Shown piece after piece: positions 18,802 through 27,940 of a DNA stretch of 64,000 bases. The position numbers were made by a program, and so were the translations under genes. How positions within the stretch are numbered: the first letter of the stretch is position 1; every line of letters starts with the position of its first letter. The notes beneath the pieces were generated by a model. The model did not search any database and had not been told where the DNA came from. It saw only the letters and a program-made list of their open reading frames with translations. Origin of the DNA: Bacillus sp. E(2018) (GTDB lineage: Bacteria; Bacillota; Bacilli; Bacillales; Fictibacillaceae); the NCBI RefSeq assembly GCF_005503015.1, contig NZ_SCOL01000002.1:62001-126000 (forward strand), written 5' to 3'.

Positions 18802-20082
18802 ATGAACTTAGGAGAAAAGATTCGTTATTTCCGAAAAGTTAAAAACTTATCCCAGCAAGAACTATCTGCCGGGATTTGTTCGGTTCCTTATTTAAGTAAG
18901 ATTGAGAACGGAGTTACTGAACCTTCGGAGGAAATACAGCAACACTTAGCTGCAAGATTAGATATTAGACTACATACTATTAATGAGAATGAGTTAATTC
19001 AAAATTACATAAAACTTTTCTATTCGTTGTACCAAAGAGACTATCAAACTGCAGAGCAACAATACCACACACTTTTAAATTCACCCTCACAGTCTGTTGA
19101 AGAAGACATATTGCACAAGATATTTAAGAGTATTTATATCATGATGGCAATGGAAGATACAAAAGAAGTCTCCAGTTTATTAGATGAAGTTGCTTATATT
19201 GATAATGTAATTAAAGGGGAAAAGGCGTTTTATTATTTAATTGCTAGAGGACAATTAAGTTTTTATTTAGAAGAATTCCAAGAATGTTTTAACTATCTAA
19301 CTAAAGCTGAAAAACTTTTAGAAGAACACCGTTTTCAAGATTGGGAAAAAGGATATTTGCTTTACACCATCGGTCTTACAGCACATAAACTTTACAAAAA
19401 TGTCGTTACATTAGAATACACAAATAAAGCTTTAGAAATCTTTGAAAAAACCTACTTTTTTAAACGGTGTGCAGATTGTAGAGTGTTACTCGCCACTGTA
19501 CATCTAAGGATAAAGAACTTTGAGGAATCAGCAAAACATTTACTACTTGCAGAAACGATTGCAAATTCATTTGGTGATAGCGACCATTTAAAGGGAATTA
19601 TTTATCACAATTTAGGTGGTATTGCCACGCATAAAGGGGAAACAGAAGAAGCAATAAAACTTTATTCTCGAAGTTTAATAGCCAAAGAGAAAGAACCACT
19701 TTCCTTAAAAATTGTAACCTTATCCGCGTTAGTAAAAAGTTATCAAGTGTGTAACAATCGAGAAAAAGGTCTAGAACTCATCAATACTTGGATCAATCAC
19801 TTAGAAAATAATCCTCTATTTAGAGGATATGAACTCCATTTTCTTTATCATAAACATTTATTTACTCATGGTGAACTCAATGAGGAGGCTGTTCAGTTTA
19901 TGATAAAAGAGTTAATTCCCTATTTTGAAAAACGGAATGAGTGGATTTTTTTATCAGAGTATTATCCGATTCTCGGAAAATATTTTGAGAATAACCAGAA
20001 ATATAAACAAGCAAGTATGTATTACAATTCAGCTATTCTTTCTATGAAGAAAATGTATGACTTTGGGGTTACATATATCTAA
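18802..20082 (+). CDS. HTH-TPR transcriptional regulator (PlcR/NprR-like architecture)
   Basis: 426 residues. An N-terminal XRE helix-turn-helix (about 5-60: LGEKIRYFRKVKNLSQQEL...SVPYLSKIENG) is followed by a long all-helical TPR array (about 70-420; for example HNLGGIATHKGETEEAIKLYSRSL). This is the layout of peptide-quorum receptors of the RRNPPF group and of related spore-former regulators. No cognate pro-peptide gene is seen downstream, where a terminator follows at once. A non-peptide or distant ligand is therefore possible. Confidence 0.85.
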   Translation: MNLGEKIRYFRKVKNLSQQELSAGICSVPYLSKIENGVTEPSEEIQQHLAARLDIRLHTINENELIQNYIKLFYSLYQRDYQTAEQQYHTLLNSPSQSVEEDILHKIFKSIYIMMAMEDTKEVSSLLDEVAYIDNVIKGEKAFYYLIARGQLSFYLEEFQECFNYLTKAEKLLEEHRFQDWEKGYLLYTIGLTAHKLYKNVVTLEYTNKALEIFEKTYFFKRCADCRVLLATVHLRIKNFEESAKHLLLAETIANSFGDSDHLKGIIYHNLGGIATHKGETEEAIKLYSRSLIAKEKEPLSLKIVTLSALVKSYQVCNNREKGLELINTWINHLENNPLFRGYELHFLYHKHLFTHGELNEEAVQFMIKELIPYFEKRNEWIFLSEYYPILGKYFENNQKYKQASMYYNSAILSMKKMYDFGVTYI

Positions 20083-20087
20083 TCAAA

Positions 20088-20121
20088 AGAAAAAAGCACA
20101 ATCAAAAGTGCTTTTTTTCTT
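20088..20121. terminator. Bidirectional terminator
   Basis: AAAAAAGCAC / GTGCTTTTTTT with an eight-base loop, between the converging regulator and GGDEF-EAL genes. Confidence 0.8.
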
Positions 20122-20146
20122 CTACCTATATTTAAATTTAGCACAC

Positions 20147-22573
20147 TTAACTCACCGAGCGCTCCTGTAAAATCACTGCCAGCTCCTCCGCTGAAATCGG
20201 TCGGCTGAAGTAATACCCTTGCGCTTCATTACATTGCTTTTGCTGCAAAAACTGAAGCTGTTCTTCCGTTTCTACCCCTTCTGCTATTACCTTCAAATCT
20301 AAGTTATGAGCCATTGCAATAATCGTTTCTACGAGTGACGCGTCTTTCGGATCTGCATAGATGTTACGCGTAAAGCTTTGGTCGATTTTTAACGTATGAA
20401 TCGGGAACGTCTTCAGATAGCTTAGTGACGAATAGCCTGTTCCAAAGTCATCGATCGATAGATGAATTCCCATCTCTTTCAGCTGCTGCATCTTAGCTAC
20501 AGCATACTTCGAATCTTGAATGATACTTTCTGTCAATTCTAGCTCTAGATATTGTGGAGCAAGCTCAGTTTCATTCAAAATTCTACTCACCCGCTCAACG
20601 AGATCGCTCTGCTGAAATTGACGAGATGAAATGTTGACGGCCATTCGTAACGGCGCGTACCCTGCGTTTTGCCAAGTTTTATTTTGACGACAAGCCCCAT
20701 TAAGCACCCATTCTCCGATCTGTAGAATCAGTCCTGTTTCTTCGGCGATCGGAATAAATTCAGCTGGTGAGATCGTACCCCATTCTGGATGATGCCAGCG
20801 TAAAAGTGCTTCAACTCCGATGATGCCACCCGTTTCTACATTAATTTGAGGCTGGTATACAATCTTAAATTCGTCACGTTCCAGTGCCTTTCGAAGGCCG
20901 ATCTCGAGCTTCATCTTCTTAGTAACCGCCTCATTCATCTCTGGTGTATAAAATTGAAAGTTGTTCTTCCCTTGTTCCTTCACTCGATACATCGCAGTGT
21001 CTGCATTTTTGATCAACGTTTCAATATCACGGCCATCTCCTGGATACATTGCAATTCCAATCGAAGGTGTGACAAAAAGCTCTTGCTCGTTAACCATAAC
21101 GGAGCTGCTAAACAGATCTACGATTTGCTGTGCGATTTTTGAGACTTCATCTGCTGTTGTGTTCGGTATGAGTACGATAAACTCATCTCCACCCTGACGG
21201 CAGACCGTATCATTCTTTCCTACACATGCTTGGATGCGCTTTGCAATTTCAATCAACAGTTGATCTCCGACCGCATGTCCAAGGGTATCATTGATGTACT
21301 TGAATCGGTCTAGGTCGATAAACATAATGCCGATCGTCTGTTTGGTATCATCCGCCAATTCGAGCGCTTGAGAAAGACGGTCGTTCAACAGAAGTCGATT
21401 CGGAAGTCCTGTTAAAGGATCACGGTAGACCATCTGATTAATTTTCTTCTCGTTTCTTTTTCGCTCCGTAATGTCACGAATGATGCTGCTAAAATAAACT
21501 TGATCATCTTCCTGCCATGCTGCGAGTGACAGTTCAATCGGAAATTCACTTCTATCTTTTCGAACTCCCTCTAATTCAACCGTATTGCCAATTACTTTTG
21601 GTTCTCCAGACAACAGGTAACGTTCCATGCCTTCTTTATGCGCTTTTCTAAATTTGTACGGTATAATGATCTGCAGATTTTTTCCAAGTACCTCTTTTTC
21701 GGTAAAACCAAAGATCAACTCTGCTCCTTTGTTCCACGAAATGATAGTTCCTGTTCGATCTGACAAAATAATAGAATCATTAGCAGACTCGATAACAGAA
21801 CGGAATTTTCTTTCTGATAGGATCGACTGATACTCAAACCTACGATCAATGAACGTGCTGATGAACACCATACCTAATAGAATGAGGATTACGATTCCGA
21901 TCGCATAAGCTAATAGGGTGCTGTTAAACGGTGTTGCTGCTAGATCCGTGTGATGCTGATGCGCTTTGTAACTAGCAGCCGACATACCTGTGTAGTGCAT
22001 TCCAGAAATGGCGATGCCCATGAGCACCGCACTTCCTAGTTTGACGAGCCATATTTTACTGGTTTTATAGTTTTGGCTAACAAACGAAAGTAGATACAGC
22101 GCTACGACTGATGCGACAAAAGCAATGATCGCTGAAAGCGTCCATAATACTGGATTGTAGTTTATTTCAGCGTTCATTTTCATCGCTTCCATACCTGTGT
22201 AATGCATAGAAACGATACCCGTCGCCATGAAAAGAGCTCCTAACAATACCTGTTTTTTCCCCATAACAGGGCGGCTGATGATATAGAGTGCGATTCCGGA
22301 AGAAAGGATCGCTGGAATGATTGAAACAATGACGAGTGTTACATCATAAGTGACCGAGATTGATAAGTGAAAAGCAAGCATCGCCACAAAATGCATGGCC
22401 CAGATGCCCATTCCCATCGCAAAAGCTCCTGAGATCATCCAAATGTATCGTGCGTATGATTTTGTTTTTTGCACTTGAATCCCTAAATCTAATGCCGCAT
22501 AAGAAGCAATGACTGCAATAATGATTGATAGAGAAACAAGCGGAATGTGATATGTACTAGAAACGGCGTCCAT
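20147..22573 (-). CDS. MHYT-PAS-GGDEF-EAL cyclic-di-GMP enzyme
   Basis: 808 residues. The N-terminal seven-helix MHYT sensor (about 1-245) has three motif copies: WAMHFVAM, SMHYTGM and GMHYTGM. These motifs are proposed to bind copper/gas ligands. PAS is at about 250-375, with SDRTGTIISWNKGAE. GGDEF (about 380-540) has an intact GGDEF signature (CRQGGDEFIVLIP). EAL (about 555-805) has intact GVEALLRW, SIDDFGTGYSSL and KIDQSF. Both synthesis and breakdown of cyclic di-GMP are chemically possible, so the PAS/MHYT input probably sets the balance. A 17-bp palindrome lies 53 bases upstream of the start. Confidence 0.95.
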   Translation of the reverse strand: MDAVSSTYHIPLVSLSIIIAVIASYAALDLGIQVQKTKSYARYIWMISGAFAMGMGIWAMHFVAMLAFHLSISVTYDVTLVIVSIIPAILSSGIALYIISRPVMGKKQVLLGALFMATGIVSMHYTGMEAMKMNAEINYNPVLWTLSAIIAFVASVVALYLLSFVSQNYKTSKIWLVKLGSAVLMGIAISGMHYTGMSAASYKAHQHHTDLAATPFNSTLLAYAIGIVILILLGMVFISTFIDRRFEYQSILSERKFRSVIESANDSIILSDRTGTIISWNKGAELIFGFTEKEVLGKNLQIIIPYKFRKAHKEGMERYLLSGEPKVIGNTVELEGVRKDRSEFPIELSLAAWQEDDQVYFSSIIRDITERKRNEKKINQMVYRDPLTGLPNRLLLNDRLSQALELADDTKQTIGIMFIDLDRFKYINDTLGHAVGDQLLIEIAKRIQACVGKNDTVCRQGGDEFIVLIPNTTADEVSKIAQQIVDLFSSSVMVNEQELFVTPSIGIAMYPGDGRDIETLIKNADTAMYRVKEQGKNNFQFYTPEMNEAVTKKMKLEIGLRKALERDEFKIVYQPQINVETGGIIGVEALLRWHHPEWGTISPAEFIPIAEETGLILQIGEWVLNGACRQNKTWQNAGYAPLRMAVNISSRQFQQSDLVERVSRILNETELAPQYLELELTESIIQDSKYAVAKMQQLKEMGIHLSIDDFGTGYSSLSYLKTFPIHTLKIDQSFTRNIYADPKDASLVETIIAMAHNLDLKVIAEGVETEEQLQFLQQKQCNEAQGYYFSRPISAEELAVILQERSVS

Positions 22574-22625
22574 TTATAGAAACTCTCCTTGTTGATAAAT
22601 CGAAAATACTTTACATATTCTATAT

Positions 22626-22642
22626 CGGTAAAATATTTACCG
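22626..22642. promoter_or_regulatory. Perfect palindrome CGGTAAAATATTTACCG
   Basis: Seven-base arms with a three-base centre, 53 bases upstream of the GGDEF-EAL start; a candidate operator for an unknown dimeric regulator. Confidence 0.4.
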
Positions 22643-22669
22643 TATTAAGAGAGAGTAATAATAATATTT

Positions 22670-22685
22670 TTAAACAGTTGTTTAA
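22670..22685. promoter_or_regulatory. Second TTAAACAGTTGTTTAA palindrome
   Basis: Identical over 16 bases to the site upstream of pxpA, and also shares flanking T-rich and ATTT bases. It lies between the GGDEF-EAL gene and the divergent small membrane gene. Confidence 0.4.
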
Positions 22686-22801
22686 TTTGATAGATCATCT
22701 GTAAAAGTTATAGATTTTTTATGCATACTTGCGAAGGGAGTTTATGTATAATTATAAATAATTGGAAATAAAAGTTAATATTGGTTATGAGGAGTGGTCT
22801 T

Positions 22802-23065
22802 ATGGTGTTAAAAAGAAATGCTGGTATACTTTCAATTCTTTCTTTATTAATTGCAGGTTCTCCAATCGTTCTGGCTGCATATAGCTCATTCATTGCGGAC
22901 TATATGTTTCCTATTTTTTTCACGTTTATCGTTTTATCTTTGTTCTTGGCTTTTTACGCGAAAAAAGGATTATCAAAACGAATTGCTACAACTCTCGTTT
23001 TTGGATTCATAGGATTGGCGGCGCTCTTGTATCTTGGCTTGCACCTCTTCTGGTCTAAGCCTTAA
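22802..23065 (+). CDS. Small membrane protein
   Basis: 87 residues from ATG 22802 (GAGGAG site seven bases ahead). Three hydrophobic segments: about 8-27, 33-54 and 62-82. No recognised family. It precedes another small membrane gene by 27 bases, probably one transcript. Confidence 0.65.
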   Translation: MVLKRNAGILSILSLLIAGSPIVLAAYSSFIADYMFPIFFTFIVLSLFLAFYAKKGLSKRIATTLVFGFIGLAALLYLGLHLFWSKP

Positions 23066-23092
23066 TCCACTATAATAACAGGAGGAAATATC

Positions 23093-23380
23093 ATGTTTTT
23101 TGGAATGCCATTTCTTATTAGCTTAATACCAGGCATAATCGTCCTTTTTCTCACCTGGTGGCTAAGAAAAAAGAACGTCTCTTTGTTCATAAAACTTGTG
23201 CCATGTTTGTTAATCGTGATTAGCTCCTTTGTCATTTTATATGTGAGTTTAGAGTTCATTCGTGGTTTTGAAGGAGCAGCTTATGGAATCCTCTCGTTTT
23301 TCTTACTTTGTTATGGAGTTGCAGCCTATTTCCTTGCTACAAAAAGAATCACCGTCATTCCAAACACAAAAAAAGGATAA
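23093..23380 (+). CDS. Small membrane protein
   Basis: 95 residues with an AGGAGG site and three hydrophobic segments (about 6-23, 31-50, 60-82), separated by basic turns. No recognised family. Likely co-transcribed with the preceding small membrane gene. Confidence 0.65.
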   Translation: MFFGMPFLISLIPGIIVLFLTWWLRKKNVSLFIKLVPCLLIVISSFVILYVSLEFIRGFEGAAYGILSFFLLCYGVAAYFLATKRITVIPNTKKG

Positions 23381-23383
23381 CCT

Positions 23384-23421
23384 GGCACAAACCCCAGGTC
23401 ATCCTCATCCTTTTTCCAGCC
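23384..23421. terminator. Bidirectional terminator
   Basis: AAAAAGGAT..CCTGG / CCAGG..ATCCTTTTT hairpin between the converging membrane gene and fixX. Confidence 0.75.
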
Positions 23422-23422
23422 G

Positions 23423-23716
23423 TTATCCCAAACGAAACACGATCCCATGTCCGCCTTTTGGATATTCCCACTTAATGTTTTGATGCGGACAACCGATTCG
23501 GCAGCTTCCGCACTCGTGACAGCCTTCGTACCCGACGTGCATCCGAATCTCTTCCCATTTATACACTTCTGCCGGACAGAAAATCGTGCAGATTTTATCA
23601 GGACAGTGGTTCAGACAAACATCGGCATCCATAACGGTAAGATGTGACTTCGTGTCTGCGTTAAAACGAACGAGATACTGTTTTTCTTCGATGCTTTGAC
23701 ACTTTTTTTCGCTCAT
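23423..23716 (-). CDS. fixX: Ferredoxin-like protein FixX
   Basis: 97 residues with a bacterial ferredoxin motif near the C-terminus (CHECGSCRIGCPHQNIKW) plus earlier cysteines in CLNHCPDKICTIFCP. FixX carries iron-sulfur centres that link FixC to the quinone pool. Its ATG abuts the fixC stop with no gap, the last of four tightly packed genes. Confidence 0.92.
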   Translation of the reverse strand: MSEKKCQSIEEKQYLVRFNADTKSHLTVMDADVCLNHCPDKICTIFCPAEVYKWEEIRMHVGYEGCHECGSCRIGCPHQNIKWEYPKGGHGIVFRLG

Positions 23717-25012
23717 TTACTTCATCACCTTCCACGCCCGGTAAGCGTCACGAGCTAGTTTGAATTTCTCTCCAGCCGTTCCTACATCACGCCAAATTTT
23801 CTTCTGTTTCTCCCATTTCGATGAACCATCTACCGTAAACATTTGGCTCGCCGCTTTGTTCACCATCGGAATGTACTTATCAAAATACTGAGGAAACTTA
23901 TCAAAATGATGCGTCGAATCTTTATACTTTTTCATATCCTGACCGACAAAGCTGCTCATCAAGCGTGTTTTATAATGATTGAGTGTCGCTTCCGAATAGT
24001 CATCACGTTCCTTCGCGAGGAGCACCGCTTCAGCGGCGAACTGACCGGACTTCATTGCAAGGTTTGAGCCTTCTCGGTGAATTGCGTTCACAAGCTGAGC
24101 GGCGTCTCCAACAACGAGCACCCCGTTGCCCGCTACCTTTGGCATGGATTTGTATCCACCCTCTGGAATCATGTGCGCCAAATACTCGACAGGCTCTCCT
24201 CCCGCGATGTACGGTCGAATCATCGGATGATTCTTCACATACTCTAAGAGCTCATATGGTTTTATCTTATGCTTGATAAGCCCAGATAGAAGTGAGCCGA
24301 CACCTAAGCTCAACGTGTCTTTGTTCGTATAAAGAAATCCGGTCCCGAGAATTCCTTTTGTCGCGTCACCAAAAAGCTCGATTGTGGTACCTTGATTCTC
24401 TTCCAAATTAAATCGGTCCTCAATCGTCTTTTTGTCGAGCTTGATGATTTCCATCGTGGCGAGGGCCACTTCATCCGGCCTGAACTCTTTGTGAAAGCCG
24501 AGTGACTTGGCTAACAACGAATTCACGCCATCCGCCAGTACAACAACATCCGCGTACAGGTCACCGTCTGGTCGATCCGTTCGTACTCCCACTACTTTTC
24601 CGTTCTCAACAATACACTCTAGAACAACGGTTTCGTTCACCAAAAGAGCTCCTTGCTCAACGGCTTTCCCCGCAAACCATTGATCGAATTTTGCCCGTAG
24701 TACCGTAAAGTTGTTGTACGGTTCCTGTCCCCATTCCATTCCCTTGTATCCGACGGTTACCGCAGATTCTTTGTCCATCATCATGAATCGTTGCTCTACA
24801 ATAGGTCGCTCGAGCGGCGCTTCTTTCCAGAACTCTGGGATCACGTCCTCCATCATTTTGCGATAAAGAACACCGCCCATCACGTTCTTCGAGCCAGGAT
24901 ACTCTCCGCGTTCGATGAGTAATACGTTTACGCCTACTTTTGCAAGTTCGTATGCACAGGAAATTCCTGCAGGACCTGCTCCTACAACGATGACATCAAA
25001 CTTTTCAGACAT
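23717..25012 (-). CDS. fixC: FAD-dependent ETF-quinone oxidoreductase-like FixC
   Basis: 431 residues. The N-terminal dinucleotide fold VVGAGPAGISCAYELAKVGVNVLLIERG (about 8-35), GVLYRKM and GDAAQLVNAIHREGSNLAMKSG (FAD) are FixC/ETF-QO features. The ferredoxin domain is on separate FixX, as in other FixABCX systems. It should pass electrons from the FixAB flavoprotein to quinone. The start overlaps the fixB end by eight bases. Confidence 0.93.
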   Translation of the reverse strand: MSEKFDVIVVGAGPAGISCAYELAKVGVNVLLIERGEYPGSKNVMGGVLYRKMMEDVIPEFWKEAPLERPIVEQRFMMMDKESAVTVGYKGMEWGQEPYNNFTVLRAKFDQWFAGKAVEQGALLVNETVVLECIVENGKVVGVRTDRPDGDLYADVVVLADGVNSLLAKSLGFHKEFRPDEVALATMEIIKLDKKTIEDRFNLEENQGTTIELFGDATKGILGTGFLYTNKDTLSLGVGSLLSGLIKHKIKPYELLEYVKNHPMIRPYIAGGEPVEYLAHMIPEGGYKSMPKVAGNGVLVVGDAAQLVNAIHREGSNLAMKSGQFAAEAVLLAKERDDYSEATLNHYKTRLMSSFVGQDMKKYKDSTHHFDKFPQYFDKYIPMVNKAASQMFTVDGSSKWEKQKKIWRDVGTAGEKFKLARDAYRAWKVMK

Positions 25013-26030
25013 GATCTACCACCTCCTGGTTAAACACTTGTTTAAACTGTTGAATCAGAAGCGGTACGATTTCAAAGGCATCCCCCACAATGCCGTAATG
25101 ACTCGATTGAAAGATAGGTGCTTCGGGATCGTTATTGATCGCGATAATCAGCCCTGAGTTCTGCATCCCAACAATGTGTTGGATGGCTCCAGAAATACCG
25201 ATCGCGAAATAGATTTTTGGCGTAACGGTTAACCCGGTCTGTCCGACTTGGTGATGATGCTCGACCCATCCGGCTTCCACCACATCACGGCTCGCCCCAA
25301 CCGCTCCGCCCAACGTTTCAGCAAGATCATGAATTACCTGGAATCCCTTCTCACTACCCAGCCCTTTTCCGCCAGCAACAACAATATCTGCTTCATCGAT
25401 GCGAACCTTTTGTGTTGTAAATTGTACGATCTCAAGCACCTTCGTACGAATGTCTTCTTCTTTAATAGAAGCCGTTTCTTCTATTAATTGTCCTGTTCGG
25501 CCGGGTTCAGGGGTTAGTGCTTTCATCACTTTTGGCCGGACCGTCGCCATCTGCGGTCGATACTTTTTACAAAGAATCGTTGCCATGATGTTACCGCCAA
25601 ACGCTGGTCGGCTCGCAAGCAACAATCCTGTGTCTTCTTCTATATCTAAAATGGTAGAGTCTGCAGTGAGTCCTGTTGGAAGGTCCGTCGCAACGGCGCT
25701 CGCCAAGTCTTTCCCGGTCGATGTTGCACCGTATAAAATGACTTCTGGCTTATACTTTTGACAGCATTCTAACAATGCTTTCATATAAGACTCGGTTCGG
25801 TAGTTTTTAAAAATGGTGTCGTCATACACATAGACCGTGTCCGCGCCGTATTCAAAAAGCATATCGGAGAGATGTGTGATATTTTCTCCGATCAATACGC
25901 CAGCAAGCTCTGTGCCCCGTTTGTCTGCCAGTTCCTTCCCCGCTCCTAACAACTCAAGCGAAACAGGAACGACCTCACCGTCTTTTACCTCAATAAAAAC
26001 CCAAATGCCTGAATAATCCTCAAAGCTCAA
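25005..26030 (-). CDS. fixB: Electron transfer flavoprotein alpha subunit FixB
   Basis: 341 residues. The C-terminal FAD-binding ETF-alpha signature is clear: VAGGKGLGSEKGFQ, GASRDVVEAGWVEHHHQVGQTG and YFAIGISGAIQHIVGMQNS. FixB partners FixA; FixAB can split electrons between a high- and a low-potential acceptor. It overlaps fixA by 11 bases. A TTAAACACTTGTTTAA palindrome lies inside the last codons. Confidence 0.93.
   Translation of the reverse strand: MSFEDYSGIWVFIEVKDGEVVPVSLELLGAGKELADKRGTELAGVLIGENITHLSDMLFEYGADTVYVYDDTIFKNYRTESYMKALLECCQKYKPEVILYGATSTGKDLASAVATDLPTGLTADSTILDIEEDTGLLLASRPAFGGNIMATILCKKYRPQMATVRPKVMKALTPEPGRTGQLIEETASIKEEDIRTKVLEIVQFTTQKVRIDEADIVVAGGKGLGSEKGFQVIHDLAETLGGAVGASRDVVEAGWVEHHHQVGQTGLTVTPKIYFAIGISGAIQHIVGMQNSGLIIAINNDPEAPIFQSSHYGIVGDAFEIVPLLIQQFKQVFNQEVVDHV
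25030..25045. repeat. Third TTAAACANNTGTTTAA palindrome (inside fixB)
   Basis: Perfect seven-base arms in the C-terminal coding region of fixB. Its position just upstream of fixC could allow internal regulation, but coding constraint or chance cannot be excluded. Confidence 0.3.
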
Positions 26031-26859
26031 CGCCAGACCCTCCCTTCACCGCAAAAAGCTCTCTTTTCTCTAACAAAAGATTCAGCAGCTGCTCCGTCTG
26101 CTCTGCTGCATCCCCTTCTAGCATCTCGCCACCACTCGGTTTTGTTGGTGCCCACACCTTCGAAACAATCGTCGGCGAGCCTTTCAGTCCGAGCTGTGTT
26201 CTCTCCACATCCTCTAGATCCGCGACTGCCCAGATCACCGGCTGATAACGAGCCGCTTTCAGCATGTTCGTCATTGAAGAGTACGGAACATCGTTGATCT
26301 CTTTTTCTACCGACATCAAACACGGCATCGTCGATTGGATGACTTCATATCCATCCTCCAGCTTTCGGTGAACGATTGCATACCCTTCTTCTACGTTAAT
26401 CTCTTTTACTTTGTTGACTGAAGTGAGTGGTGGCATGTCTAATCGGCGTGCGATTCCTGGCCCAACTTGTCCGGTATCACCGTCAATTGTCATCTTTCCG
26501 CAGATGATCAGATCTACCGGCTGAATTTGCGAGATTTTCTCTATCGCTTTCGTGAGCGCATAGCTCGTCGCAAGCGTATCCGCTCCCGCAAACGCTCGGT
26601 CTGAGATCATATACCCTTCGTCTGCACCGATCTCGATGCATTTTTTGATCGCTTTTACGGCTGGTGGAGGACCCATCGTCACCACTGAAACCGTCCCACC
26701 GTATCTCTTTTTTAAACGCACCGCTTCTTCTACCGCATGCGCGTCGTATGGATTAAGTATCGCAGGCGCACTCGCGCGGTCCATCGTATTCGTCTTCGGG
26801 TTCATCTTGATGATCTTCGTATCCGGCACCTGCTTGATGCAAGCCACAATATGAAGCAT
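26020..26859 (-). CDS. fixA: Electron transfer flavoprotein beta subunit FixA
   Basis: 279 residues with the ETF-beta features CIKQVPDTKIIKMNP, NPYDAHAVEEAVRLK and ICGKMTIDGDTGQVGPGIARRL (AMP/FAD binding). First gene of fixABCX, preceded by GAGGAGGGG. Two Fix-type extras distinguish it from plain etfBA: the linked fixC and fixX. The electron source is not evident from neighbours. Confidence 0.93.
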   Translation of the reverse strand: MLHIVACIKQVPDTKIIKMNPKTNTMDRASAPAILNPYDAHAVEEAVRLKKRYGGTVSVVTMGPPPAVKAIKKCIEIGADEGYMISDRAFAGADTLATSYALTKAIEKISQIQPVDLIICGKMTIDGDTGQVGPGIARRLDMPPLTSVNKVKEINVEEGYAIVHRKLEDGYEVIQSTMPCLMSVEKEINDVPYSSMTNMLKAARYQPVIWAVADLEDVERTQLGLKGSPTIVSKVWAPTKPSGGEMLEGDAAEQTEQLLNLLLEKRELFAVKGGSGVEL

Positions 26860-26997
26860 TCGACCCCTCCTCTAATCACAGGCATTTCTCACATAAGAAG
26901 CCACTTGTATGATGATTATTACTACTATATGGAGGGCTTGTTCAATACATGACGGATTTCTTTTGAACATAAAAAAGAGACTCTATTAAGAAGAGCC

Positions 26998-27270
26998 TCA
27001 CGTCTCACGAGTCTTATATTCAGGATGTTGATGGCGTTCACAGCCGAAAAGGTAACAGTCTCTTTCTGGAGATGGCTCTAAAATAACCGTTGGCAGAATT
27101 CCGTCCTTAACTCCCTGGAGCATGCTTTCAAACTCTTGAATTTCGTTTGTAAGCCTAATGATAATTTCCTGCTTATCCTCTTCAGTCCAGTCTTCTTCTA
27201 ATTCTTCTTTTTCTGTATCTAGTATTTCTTGTTTTTTGTAGCGAAGAAATTCTTGTATCGTATTGTTTAC
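26998..27270 (-). pseudogene. In-frame continuation of the TPR gene beyond a TAA codon
   Basis: The frame of the TPR gene continues directly after its TAA (27271-27273) for 90 codons with protein-like composition: VNNTIQEFLRYKKQEI, an acidic helical stretch, then ERDCYLFGCERHQHPEY and a TGA. No ATG, GTG or TTG occurs in its first 49 codons and no ribosome binding site is seen, so it is not a normal separate gene. An AAA-to-TAA change in a 310-residue ancestral protein is the simplest reading. Sequencing error or stop-codon readthrough are alternatives. Confidence 0.6.
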
Positions 27271-27930
27271 TTAGGTTTCTTGTTTGCTCTGTAAGAGACA
27301 ATAGACATACATCCCAACCCAATTTGGCTGTAAATAATATTCGTTCCATCCTTTTTCAAACCAATGAACAGCTTCTTCATGTAATCCAATCTCTGCATAC
27401 AATTCAGCAAGGTCTATCGTACCTATAAAATCTTCGGCATTTTCATCAAAAGTTTGGGTTAAACGCAGAGCTTCACCCTTTTCTCCTAGTTCTATCAAAC
27501 ATTTTACCTGATTGTACAGCGTATAGTCAGATTTCCCAGCTGCTAGTCCGAAATGAGTGGCTGCTTTTGCTGTTTCTCCAAGATAGTAATACGCTACACC
27601 TAGGTTATGATGAGTGATATTAGTAGGTTCGATTGAAATGGCTTGCTGTAACATTTTTAACGCATCTTCATAACGTTTATTTTCTAATAAAAGTTCCCCA
27701 CACAAACTGTATGGAAAATGAGAAATAGGGCGGAGATCAACGGCTTCTGATGCGAGTGACAATGCACGCTCTAAGTCATCTTCTTCACGCCAAATCACCC
27801 ATGCTAAGTTTGTTAGCAATTGAATATCTCTCTTTTCAAGTACAGCTTTATGAAATAGCTTCATCGCTTGCTCTAAATTATTTTCCTCTAACTGCTGAAT
27901 CGCTTCTTTATTCGTATTGATAGGAAACAT
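27271..27930 (-). CDS. TPR-repeat protein, probably truncated by a nonsense codon
   Basis: 219 residues from ATG 27930 (AAGGAAAGG site). Several TPR-like helical pairs are visible: NLEQAMKLFHKAVLEK, DDLERALSLASEAVDL, KRYEDALKMLQQAISIEP, THHNLGVAYYYLGETAKAATHFG and LAELYAEIGLHEEAVHWFEKG. It is a protein-interaction scaffold with no enzymatic motif. The open frame goes on past the stop. The gene follows a four-helix membrane protein gene by ten bases. Confidence 0.8.
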   Translation of the reverse strand: MFPINTNKEAIQQLEENNLEQAMKLFHKAVLEKRDIQLLTNLAWVIWREEDDLERALSLASEAVDLRPISHFPYSLCGELLLENKRYEDALKMLQQAISIEPTNITHHNLGVAYYYLGETAKAATHFGLAAGKSDYTLYNQVKCLIELGEKGEALRLTQTFDENAEDFIGTIDLAELYAEIGLHEEAVHWFEKGWNEYYLQPNWVGMYVYCLLQSKQET

Positions 27931-27940
27931 CTACCTTTCC

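Noticed and set aside
24502..24708. Plus-strand ORFs inside fixABCX
   Set aside because: They are antisense shadows of clearly coding, motif-bearing genes and have no initiation signals.
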